Positions 7,143-13,638 of a DNA stretch of 15,789 nt are shown here, in pieces (the first letter of the stretch is position 1; each line of letters begins with the position of its first letter). A program made the translations under genes and the position numbers. The DNA is taken from the NCBI GenBank assembly GCA_015487255.1, contig WFQA01000083.1, positions 1 through 15,789 of the forward strand, given 5' to 3'. This DNA is from Paracoccaceae bacterium (GTDB lineage: Bacteria; Pseudomonadota; Alphaproteobacteria; Rhodobacterales; Rhodobacteraceae). Under the pieces are notes generated by a model, which was given only the letters and a program-made list of their open reading frames with translations, was not told the origin of the DNA and searched no databases.

Positions 7143-7742
7143 TCAATCAACCGTCTTATGCATCGCACGCAAACGCGATGCCTCAAAAAGGACTCGATCC
7201 GTGAACCCACCAGACAATATCGCCGCATGTATCACATTATCTCGCCCAAATGCCAAACCCAATTCGCTCCCTGAAAGGGCTTCTATCCGAGATTCTTCCC
7301 CATTTGGCGCCCTGAGCGCCGATTTTCCGCGCGCCGAGCCGTCTGATGCCTGCAAAAGCACATCCGCTTCCCCCGAAACCAGCGCCGCTTTCACCTTTTC
7401 AAGCCCGCAAACCGCGCGCCCGGCCTTGCGCGCCATCGACACGGCCTGAAGCAAGCGCTGATGCAGCAGTGATTCCACCTGATCAGCAAGGTCGGCATCC
7501 GCGAAAACCTTCATTTTGGCCCCGCGCGAAAACAGCCCCTTTTGCACCGCTTTTTCAATGGCAGCGCGCTCGGCCTTCACCCATATCCCGCGCCCGGGCA
7601 GCTTTTGCCCAAGGTCGGGGAATATTCTGGCTTCAGGCCCAACCACAAACCGGAACAACGCTTCGCGGGGCAGCAACTCACCGGTCGCAATACACTTGCG
7701 TGTTGCGTTACTCCGGTCTTTTTGTTGCCCACCGCGCGTCAT
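7143..7742 (-). CDS. YlxR (DUF448) - L7Ae-like RNA-binding protein
   Basis: This is a 199-aa two-part protein. Residues about 10-85 are a YlxR/DUF448 domain (RKCIATGELLP, RFVVGPEARIFPDLGQKLPGRGIWV), a basic fold thought to bind RNA. Residues about 90-185 resemble the L7Ae/L30e fold (LLQAVSMARKAGRAVCGLEKVKAAL, then ADVLLQASDGS), also an RNA-binding domain. Alphaproteobacteria often carry this fusion between nusA and infB, where other bacteria have two separate small genes. It starts 20 nt after the nusA stop, and 57 nt separate it from infB. The role is inferred to be in ribosome or RNase P-related RNA metabolism. The exact function is not established by the sequence. Confidence 0.9.
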   Translation of the reverse strand: MTRGGQQKDRSNATRKCIATGELLPREALFRFVVGPEARIFPDLGQKLPGRGIWVKAERAAIEKAVQKGLFSRGAKMKVFADADLADQVESLLHQRLLQAVSMARKAGRAVCGLEKVKAALVSGEADVLLQASDGSARGKSALRAPNGEESRIEALSGSELGLAFGRDNVIHAAILSGGFTDRVLFEASRLRAMHKTVD

Positions 7743-7762
7743 ATCCTTGCTCCGAGGCCATA

Positions 7763-9397
7763 TTAAGCCTCGCCCTCCGGTGTTTTTTCTTCGTCTTCTG
7801 CCGCGTCATCCTCTTCGGGGGTATTTTGCGCATCCAGCTCCTCTTGGGTGAGCCAGCCGAGCATCACCCGGGCGTTCATCACCAGCGCTTGTGCTTCTTC
7901 CAGGCTCACATCGAAGCTTTCCAGCAGCCCGTCATCCTTCACCCGTTGGCCATCAATCGTGGTATAGCCGCCCGCCAGTTCCCAATCGGCGCATTGGGCA
8001 AAATCTTCCAGCGTTTTGATGCCATCCTCACCCAGCGCGACAAACATCTGAGGGGTCAGGCCCTCATAGTCAAACAGGCTCTGCTCAACCCCGAGCTCGC
8101 GGGCTTTTTCAATAGCCTTGGCGTTTTGCTCGTCAATGCTTTCACGGGCGCGGGCTTGCAGCTCCTCAACGGTTTCCTCGTCAAACCCCTCAATCGCCAT
8201 CAGCTCGGCAGCCTCGACATAAGCGACCTCTTCCAATGAGCTGAAGCCCTCGGAAGCCAGCAGTTGCGCCACCAGCTCATCCACATTGAGCGCATCCATG
8301 AACACCTTGGTATTGGCGGCAAATTCAGCCTGGCGGCGCTCGCTTTCATCCGCTTCGGTCATGATATCAATATCAAAGCCGGTCAACTGGCTGGCAAGGC
8401 GCACATTCTGCCCGCGCCGGCCAATGGCAAGGCTGAGCTGCTCGTCCGGCACGATCACCTCGATGCGCTCGGCGTCGTCATCCAAAATAACCTTGGAAAC
8501 CTCGGCCGGTTGCAATGCGTTGACCAGGAAGGTCGGCGCATCGTCATTCCACGGGATGATGTCGATCTTTTCGCCCTGAAGCTCGCTGACAACCGCCTGA
8601 ACACGGCTGCCGCGCATGCCAACACAGGCGCCAACCGGGTCTATCGAGCTGTCATTGGAAATAACCCCGATCTTGGCGCGCGAGCCGGGGTCACGGGCCA
8701 CGGCCTTGATCTCGATAATGCCGTCATAAATCTCCGGCACTTCCATTTTGAACAGCTCGGCGAGGAATTCTGGCGCAGTGCGCGAAAGGAAAATCTGCGG
8801 CCCGCGCACTTCGGCGCGCACATCGCGGATATAGGCGCGCACCCGGTCGCCGGTGCGGAAAGGCTCGCGGTTGATCAGCTGGTCGCGGCGCAAAATCGCC
8901 TCGCCCCGGCCGACATCGACAATCACATTGCCGTATTCCACCCGCTTGACCACCCCGTTGATGATCTCGCCAACCCGGTCCTTGAACTCCTCAAACTGGC
9001 GCTCGCGCTCGGCTTCGCGCACCTTTTGCATGATCACCTGCTTGGCGGATTGCGCGGCGATGCGGCCAAAATCCATTGGCGGCAGGGCGTCGGAAAGAAC
9101 GGTGCCGATCTCGGCCTCCGGGTCGATCTCGCGGGCCTCTTCCAGGGTCAGCTCGGTAAAGGTGTTTTCATATTCCTCATCGGGCACCACGGTGCGGCAG
9201 CGCTCCATGGTCAACTCGCCGGTTTTTCGGTCGATATGGGCGCGGATGTCATATTCCGCCCCGTAGCGGGATTTGGCGGCCTTGCCGAGGCTGTCTTCCA
9301 TCGCCTCGATCACGAGGTCGGGGTCGATCAGCTTTTCGCGGGCCACGGCCTCGGCGATCTGCAAAAGTTCCAGGCGGTTTGCGCTGGTAATAGCCAT
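7763..9397 (-). CDS. nusA: Transcription termination/antitermination factor NusA
   Basis: NusA binds RNA polymerase and nascent RNA and controls pausing, termination and antitermination. It is 544 aa with the full expected order. The polymerase-binding N-terminal domain (1-135) is followed by the S1 domain (about 139-205, GVVKRVEYGNVIVDVGRGEAIL). KH1 has GMRGSR at 260-265 and KH2 has GRRGQN at 326-331. The C-terminal half holds helix-hairpin-helix repeats (about 370-420 and 430-510) and a very acidic tail (EEDDAAEDEE). The start at 9397 is four bases after the rimP stop, with the Shine-Dalgarno GAGGA inside the end of rimP, so the two are translationally coupled. It may regulate its own operon through the leader hairpin at 9987-10009. 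Confidence 0.98.
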   Translation of the reverse strand: MAITSANRLELLQIAEAVAREKLIDPDLVIEAMEDSLGKAAKSRYGAEYDIRAHIDRKTGELTMERCRTVVPDEEYENTFTELTLEEAREIDPEAEIGTVLSDALPPMDFGRIAAQSAKQVIMQKVREAERERQFEEFKDRVGEIINGVVKRVEYGNVIVDVGRGEAILRRDQLINREPFRTGDRVRAYIRDVRAEVRGPQIFLSRTAPEFLAELFKMEVPEIYDGIIEIKAVARDPGSRAKIGVISNDSSIDPVGACVGMRGSRVQAVVSELQGEKIDIIPWNDDAPTFLVNALQPAEVSKVILDDDAERIEVIVPDEQLSLAIGRRGQNVRLASQLTGFDIDIMTEADESERRQAEFAANTKVFMDALNVDELVAQLLASEGFSSLEEVAYVEAAELMAIEGFDEETVEELQARARESIDEQNAKAIEKARELGVEQSLFDYEGLTPQMFVALGEDGIKTLEDFAQCADWELAGGYTTIDGQRVKDDGLLESFDVSLEEAQALVMNARVMLGWLTQEELDAQNTPEEDDAAEDEEKTPEGEA

Positions 9398-9401
9398 TTT
9401 C

Positions 9402-9968
9402 TCAGTCCTCTATGGTTTCCGAGGTGTCTACCTCGTCAAATTCTTCAGTAATTACGCCGGCATCCTTGCGGGCCTTCAGGCTCTCGGCGATCAATTCATC
9501 GGTCAGCACCAACTTGGCCTCGGCCAGCCAGTCAAATTGCAAACCAATGGTGCCCTCGGGGATCTCGATCAGAATTTCGCCATCTTCCACCCCGCGCAGC
9601 TCACCGGCAAAGCGTTTGCGGCCTTCGATCAGATCATGGGTCAGCAGTTTGACCTGATAGCCATTGAAAGTTTCAAAATCCTTCAACCGGGTCAGGGGGC
9701 GGTCAATGCCGGGGGAGGAGACCTCCAGCGCGTATTCATCCTCGATCGGGTCTTCCACATCCAGCACCGCCGAAACCGCCAGCGAGATTTTGGCGCAATC
9801 ATCGACCACAATTCCGCCCTCGGGCCTGTCAGCCATGATCTGGAGTGTGATTCGCTTGCCGCTCATCAGGCGAATGCGCACCAGCTCATAGCCCAGCCCA
9901 TCGATCACGGGGGTGACGATATCAGCCAGCCGCCGGTCAATGGCGGAAGAGGCAATCAGGTCAGACAT
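9402..9968 (-). CDS. rimP: Ribosome maturation factor RimP
   Basis: RimP assists assembly of the 30S subunit. The protein is 188 aa from ATG at 9968, slightly long for the family because of an acidic C-terminal tail (EEFDEVDTSETIED). The N-terminal alpha/beta domain includes GYELVRIRLM and the family hallmark LEVSSPGIDRPLT, followed by the SH3-like C-terminal domain (about 110-170). The frame stays open upstream to 10415, but that stretch is repeat DNA and non-coding leader. The ATG at 9968 has AAAGG at good spacing and begins the family N-terminus. It is the first gene of the operon with nusA, ylxR and infB. Confidence 0.96.
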   Translation of the reverse strand: MSDLIASSAIDRRLADIVTPVIDGLGYELVRIRLMSGKRITLQIMADRPEGGIVVDDCAKISLAVSAVLDVEDPIEDEYALEVSSPGIDRPLTRLKDFETFNGYQVKLLTHDLIEGRKRFAGELRGVEDGEILIEIPEGTIGLQFDWLAEAKLVLTDELIAESLKARKDAGVITEEFDEVDTSETIED

Positions 9969-9986
9969 ATCAAGCCTTTCAGGCAC

Positions 9987-10009
9987 AAAAAAACGGGCGC
10001 GCGGCCCGT
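9987..10009 (-). terminator. Intrinsic-terminator-like hairpin in the rimP-nusA leader (attenuator candidate)
   Basis: On the minus strand ACGGGC and GCCCGT (6 bp, all but one pair G-C) enclose CGCGC and are followed at once by a run of T (complement of A 9987-9992). This is a standard Rho-independent terminator. It lies between the proposed promoter (10061-10089) and the rimP ATG (9968), 18 nt before the start codon. A terminator inside a leader usually means conditional read-through. Because the operon encodes NusA, feedback by NusA is plausible (inference). Confidence 0.65.
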
Positions 10010-10060
10010 CAAAAATCCGGTGGTTGCCGAGTTTGGACCCCAACGACCGCTGTTGATGTC

Positions 10061-10089
10061 TATATAGGAGGGCATGCTGGAAATAGCAA
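10061..10089 (-). promoter_or_regulatory. Candidate sigma70 promoter of rimP-nusA-ylxR-infB
   Basis: Minus-strand TTGCTA (10089-10084) and TATATA (10066-10061) are separated by exactly 17 nt. Transcription would start near 10054 and give a leader of about 86 nt that contains the hairpin at 9987-10009. No other good promoter is visible between the repeat block and rimP. Confidence 0.6.
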
Positions 10090-10134
10090 GCCCGTTTCGA
10101 AAAACTCACCATAGCGCTTGCCGCCAGCGTGGAG

Positions 10135-10190
10135 CATTTTGCAGCAAGCTGCAAATATGGTGTGCGACGCCATGGCCTCACTGCGTTCGG
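10135..10190 (-). repeat. Dispersed head-plus-hairpin repeat, copy C (inverted partner of copy B)
   Basis: On the minus strand the head CCGAACGCAGTGAGGCCA starts at 10190 and extends as a 23-nt match to copy B with 20 identities. At 10159-10135 follows a hairpin whose core arms TTTGCAGC / GCTGCAAA close on a 2-nt loop, with CAT/ATG pairing further out across one bulged A. It faces copy B, with the two heads 124 nt apart. Confidence 0.7.
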
Positions 10191-10314
10191 GAGCATTGCA
10201 TGACCTTCGTCATGCGCGCCCGCCCTTGGTTGCCAATACTGCAACACAAGCCGGGTTTTCAGCGCGGCGCGTGCGAAGCGCTGCCAAAAGCGCAGGGTTG
10301 ACGCGCCGCTTTTG
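10191..10314. other. Non-coding spacer between inverted repeat copies B and C
   Basis: This 124-bp stretch holds a perfect 7-bp hairpin GCATGAC-CTTC-GTCATGC at 10198-10215 and an 8-bp inverted pair CAAAAGCG (10285-10292) / CGCTTTTG (10307-10314) next to the head of copy B. No ribosome-binding site or recognisable protein is seen on either strand. Together with copies B and C it accounts for most of the 413-base gene-free interval upstream of rimP. Confidence 0.5.
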
Positions 10315-10367
10315 CCGAGCGAAGCGAGGCCATGGCGCTGCTGCGCATTTTGCCTATGGCAAAATGC
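10315..10367 (+). repeat. Dispersed head-plus-hairpin repeat, copy B
   Basis: The head CCGAGCGAAGCGAGGCCA begins at 10315 and is identical to copy A over 18 nt. A perfect hairpin at 10345-10367 has arms GCATTTTGCC / GGCAAAATGC around TAT. It ends 15 nt before the stop of the minus-strand DUF1674 gene, so it could also affect the 3' end of that transcript. Confidence 0.75.
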
Positions 10368-10381
10368 AACTTGCCCCTTGG

Positions 10382-10555
10382 TCAAAAATCGCTCGCAAGG
10401 CCCTTTTTCTCCCAATCGCCGAATCTCACCGGCTCAGGCCCATCGCGCCCGCCCAGCTCTTGGGGCAAGTCCAGCATCTTGGCTTTATCCTTACGGGCCT
10501 CGGCCTCTTTCAATGCGCGTTTGGCGGCTTCTTTTATGCGGGTTTCTTTATCCAT
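10382..10555 (-). CDS. DUF1674 / SDHAF4-like small protein
   Basis: This is a 57-aa protein. The N-terminal half is a charged Lys/Glu/Ala helix (KEAAKRALKEAEARKDK). The C-terminal half carries the DUF1674 signature ELGGRDGPEPVRFGDWEKKG (residues 33-52) ending LASDF. In mitochondria the homologous SDHAF4 protects the flavinylated succinate dehydrogenase subunit during complex II assembly. A similar role here is inferred from family membership. No clear Shine-Dalgarno is seen before ATG 10555. It is divergent from rsmB with 97 bases between the starts, an arrangement I know from Rhodobacteraceae. The short length and clear C-terminal motif make this a real gene despite its size. Confidence 0.9.
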   Translation of the reverse strand: MDKETRIKEAAKRALKEAEARKDKAKMLDLPQELGGRDGPEPVRFGDWEKKGLASDF

Positions 10556-10652
10556 GAGGCTAAATAACGGCTCAAGCCCCCCCTTCGCAAGCAGATTCGG
10601 CTTTGCGCGGGCGCGGCTTTGGGCTAAGGCGGGCCACAGATAGGAGTTTTAT

Positions 10653-11945
10653 ATGGCTGTTCCGGGATTAGCGCCGCGCCTTGCGGCGGCTGCGTTGTTA
10701 AGAGGTGTGCTGGAAGAAGGGCGTTTGCTCTCTGACCTCGTTCAATCCAGCCGTGGCCCGCTGGCCAGCCTGCCGCCGCAAGGCAAGGCCCGTGCCCAAA
10801 GCCTTGCCGCTGAAACCCTGCGCCATCTTGGCCGCATCGATACCGTGCTTGACCAGTTCCTGCAAAAAGAACCGCCCGCACCGGTGCGCAATGCTTTGCG
10901 CCTCGCCACCTGTGAGTTGATCGTTGACGGAATCGCCCCGCATGCCGCGGTGGATGCCGCTGTGCGCATGGTCAAAAACAACCGTCAAACCCAGCATCTA
11001 TCCGGCCTCGCCAATGCCGTGGCGCGGCGCGTGGGTGAGCATGGCCCCGAAATCTGGCCCGACCTTGCCCCCACCCCGCTGCCCGGCCACCTCGCCAAAC
11101 CCTTGGCCAAAACCTATGGCGCAGAGGTTGTCCGGGCTTTGGAAGCCGCCCACGAGAAAGGCGCACCGCTGGATATCACCCTGCACCCGTCGGTGGATGT
11201 CGCAGCACTTCGCGAGGCGCTGGAGGCCGAGATTCTCCCCACCGGCAGCCTGCGTTTGCAAAGCTGGGGGCAGGTCTCTGCCATGCCCGGCTTTGACGAG
11301 GGCGCATGGTGGGTGCAGGATGCCGCCGCCGCCATTCCCGCCAGGCTGCTCGGCGATATCAAGGGTAAATCCGTGCTCGATCTCTGCGCCGCCCCGGGTG
11401 GCAAAACCATGCAGCTTGCGGCGGCGGGGGCTGATGTTACCGCGCTTGATCTTTCCCCGCACCGGATGGAGCGGGTGCGCGAAAACCTCGCCCGGGTGGA
11501 ACTGAAAGCCAAAATCGTGGTGAAAAACGCGCTGGAATATACCCCCGCGCAAAAATTTGACGCCATCCTGCTGGATGCCCCCTGTTCTGCCACCGGCACC
11601 ATTCGCCGCCACCCCGACCTGCCCTATGCCAAAGCCGGGCTGGCGCTGAACCCATTGTTAAATCTGCAAAAAGACCTGCTCGGCGAGGCCGCGAACTGGC
11701 TCAAGCCCGGTGGTGAAATCATCTATTGCACCTGTTCGCTTTTCCCCGAAGAGGGCGAGGAGCAGGTGGCGTCGTTTCTTGATACCCACCCCGATTTTGA
11801 GCAGCTTGCGGCCATGGCCGAGGGGCTGGAGCCAGAGTGGCAAGACCCGCAAGGCGGCTTGCGCCTGCGGCCTGATTACTGGGCCGGGCGCGGCGGCATG
11901 GATGGCTTTTATATGGCGCGGCTGAAAAAGAAAGACCAAGGGTGA
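10653..11945 (+). CDS. rsmB: 16S rRNA (cytosine-5) methyltransferase, RsmB/NOP family
   Basis: This is a 430-aa SAM-dependent RNA methyltransferase that adds a methyl group to C5 of cytosine (C967 of 16S rRNA in E. coli). The N-terminal NusB-like RNA-binding domain occupies about residues 1-145. The SAM-binding motif VLDLCAAPGGKT is at 241-252. The two catalytic-site cysteines of the m5C family are present: Cys311 in DAPCSATG, and Cys361 in YCTCS, the nucleophile in characterised relatives. Start 10653 has TAGGAG six bases upstream. It is followed by the heparinase-like gene and purH on the same strand with short gaps. Another RsmB/RsmF paralogue is possible, but the NusB-like N-terminus favours RsmB. 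Confidence 0.93.
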   Translation: MAVPGLAPRLAAAALLRGVLEEGRLLSDLVQSSRGPLASLPPQGKARAQSLAAETLRHLGRIDTVLDQFLQKEPPAPVRNALRLATCELIVDGIAPHAAVDAAVRMVKNNRQTQHLSGLANAVARRVGEHGPEIWPDLAPTPLPGHLAKPLAKTYGAEVVRALEAAHEKGAPLDITLHPSVDVAALREALEAEILPTGSLRLQSWGQVSAMPGFDEGAWWVQDAAAAIPARLLGDIKGKSVLDLCAAPGGKTMQLAAAGADVTALDLSPHRMERVRENLARVELKAKIVVKNALEYTPAQKFDAILLDAPCSATGTIRRHPDLPYAKAGLALNPLLNLQKDLLGEAANWLKPGGEIIYCTCSLFPEEGEEQVASFLDTHPDFEQLAAMAEGLEPEWQDPQGGLRLRPDYWAGRGGMDGFYMARLKKKDQG

Positions 11946-12002
11946 CATCGGCTGGCTGGCCGCATATGTTCAGGCCTCAACCGCAAAAGCTGCGAATCTG
12001 AA

Positions 12003-13607
12003 ATGCCCAAAACCGAAACGCCCCAAAAAAAGCAAAGCTGGCGCTTTACCAGCCTGAAAAACCTGCGCCCGGCACCGCGCCGCTTTCTGCACTATCCCGC
12101 GCCCATGGCGATCGGCTCGTTTGTTTATGGCGAGCAGTTGCTGGTCGGGCAGTTTGCCTTTGCCGGGCAGTTGGTCAAGGCCCCCGATACCTCGATCTGG
12201 AATGTCCGCCCGCCGAGCCATAGCTATCTGGATGCGCTGCAGGGTTTTGACTGGCTCAATGATCTGGCGGCGATCGGTGATGGCACGGCGCGCAAGCGGG
12301 CGCAGCGCTGGTTGCTGGAATGGATCGAGGCTTTTGGTCACAGCACCACCATTGGCTGGCAGCCCGATCTGGCCGCGCGCAGGCTGGTGAACTGGTGCTT
12401 CCATGCGCAATTCCTGCTGAAAGGGCTGGATAAAAAGCCCACAACGCGGGTGTTCAAATCGCTTGGGCGGCATGTGAATTTTCTGTCCAATAACTGGAAA
12501 GCCACTCCGCAGGGGCTGGGCAAGTTCGAGGTCTTATCCGGCATGGTCTATGCCGGGCTGGCGCTTGAGGGGTGTGAATATGCCCTGCATCCGGGGCTGA
12601 AGGGCTTGTCGGCCGAGTGTCAGGGCTGGATCGGCCCGGCGGGAGAAATCCCCTCCCGCAACCCCGAGGAGCTTTCCGGGGTATTCACCCGCCTGACATG
12701 GATCACCGCCCTGCTGGCGGAGAGCGGCCAGCCGGAAAACCCCGATATATCGGCGGCATTGGCGCGCATCGCCCCGGGGCTGCGGGCACTGCGGCTGGGC
12801 GATGGCACTTTGGCGCGCTTTCACGGTGGCGGGCATGGCCGCGAGGGGCAGCTTGATCAGGCGCTGGCCGATGCGCAGATCCGCAACGGAGCCGCCAAGC
12901 ACAGTTTCATGGGCTATGAGCGGCTTTCGGCGGGGCGGGTTGTGCTGGTGCTGGATGCCGCGCCGCCCCCCAAAACCAGCCATGCCCATACCAGCGCGCT
13001 GGGCTTTGAAATGTCTGCCGGGCTGATGCCGTTTCTGGCCAGTAGCGGCCCCGGCACCGGGTTGGAAGAGCCATGGGCCAGCGCCTGTGCCCAATGTGCT
13101 GCCCACAATACCCTGACCATCGAGGGGGCGGGGGCGGAGGGTGCTGAAATATCGGTTGAGCGCGCCCATGATCTTGAAAGCACATGGCTTTCCGCCAGCA
13201 CCCGGGGTTTTGTCGAGCGTTTTGGTGTGATCCATGAGCGGCGCTTGCTTGTGGCCAGTGATGGCGGGCGGCTCAGCGGTGAAGACCGGCTCTTTCCGGC
13301 TGATCCGGATAAAGCGGCGGCGCACCCGGCGGATGTGCTTTCCCGCCCCCGGCGCGGCCATTCCTTCATGCTGCATTTCCATCTGCACCCAGATGTGGTT
13401 GCCAAGGCTGGCGAGAGCAGCATTGCGCTGGCCCTGCCCAATGGCGAGATATGGCGCTTTCGCCAGGAAGGCGGGTTGAGCAGCCTTGAGCCATCGGTCT
13501 GCCTTGACCCCAGCCATATCGGCCCGCGCGCGACAAAACAAATCATTGTGACCGGGCGCAGCCTCGATTATGTAGGCGCCATTCGCTGGAGCTTCACCAA
13601 GGTCTAG
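12003..13607 (+). CDS. Heparinase II/III family protein
   Basis: This is a 534-aa protein of the heparinase II/III-like polysaccharide lyase superfamily. An N-terminal region (about 40-290) looks like the alpha-toroid part and starts with IGSFVYGEQLLVGQFAFAG. A distinctive HGGGHG lies at 274-279. The rest (about 300-530) is beta-rich, as in the Hepar_II_III domain. Secreted lyases of this group carry signal peptides, but this one begins with a basic, non-hydrophobic N-terminus (MPKTETPQKKQSW), so export by Sec is not evident. No upstream in-frame ATG or GTG exists after a stop at 11943, and no clear Shine-Dalgarno is seen. It sits between rsmB (57 nt) and purH (31 nt), an arrangement known in Rhodobacteraceae. 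The substrate is unknown. Confidence 0.85.
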   Translation: MPKTETPQKKQSWRFTSLKNLRPAPRRFLHYPAPMAIGSFVYGEQLLVGQFAFAGQLVKAPDTSIWNVRPPSHSYLDALQGFDWLNDLAAIGDGTARKRAQRWLLEWIEAFGHSTTIGWQPDLAARRLVNWCFHAQFLLKGLDKKPTTRVFKSLGRHVNFLSNNWKATPQGLGKFEVLSGMVYAGLALEGCEYALHPGLKGLSAECQGWIGPAGEIPSRNPEELSGVFTRLTWITALLAESGQPENPDISAALARIAPGLRALRLGDGTLARFHGGGHGREGQLDQALADAQIRNGAAKHSFMGYERLSAGRVVLVLDAAPPPKTSHAHTSALGFEMSAGLMPFLASSGPGTGLEEPWASACAQCAAHNTLTIEGAGAEGAEISVERAHDLESTWLSASTRGFVERFGVIHERRLLVASDGGRLSGEDRLFPADPDKAAAHPADVLSRPRRGHSFMLHFHLHPDVVAKAGESSIALALPNGEIWRFRQEGGLSSLEPSVCLDPSHIGPRATKQIIVTGRSLDYVGAIRWSFTKV

Positions 13608-13638
13608 CCCATTTCCACCTCCGCCCAAGGAAAAGTAA

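Noticed and set aside
8264..9451. A 395-codon open frame on the plus strand, opposite nusA.
   Set aside because: It is the antisense shadow of nusA, with no recognisable domain.
9969..10415. Upstream extension of rimP in the same frame to 10415.
   Set aside because: It would run through the repeat pair, the promoter and the leader terminator. The ATG at 9968 has a good Shine-Dalgarno and begins the family sequence.
12534..13628. A 364-codon open frame on the minus strand, opposite the heparinase-like gene.
   Set aside because: It is the complement of a well-supported gene, without ribosome-binding site or family motif.
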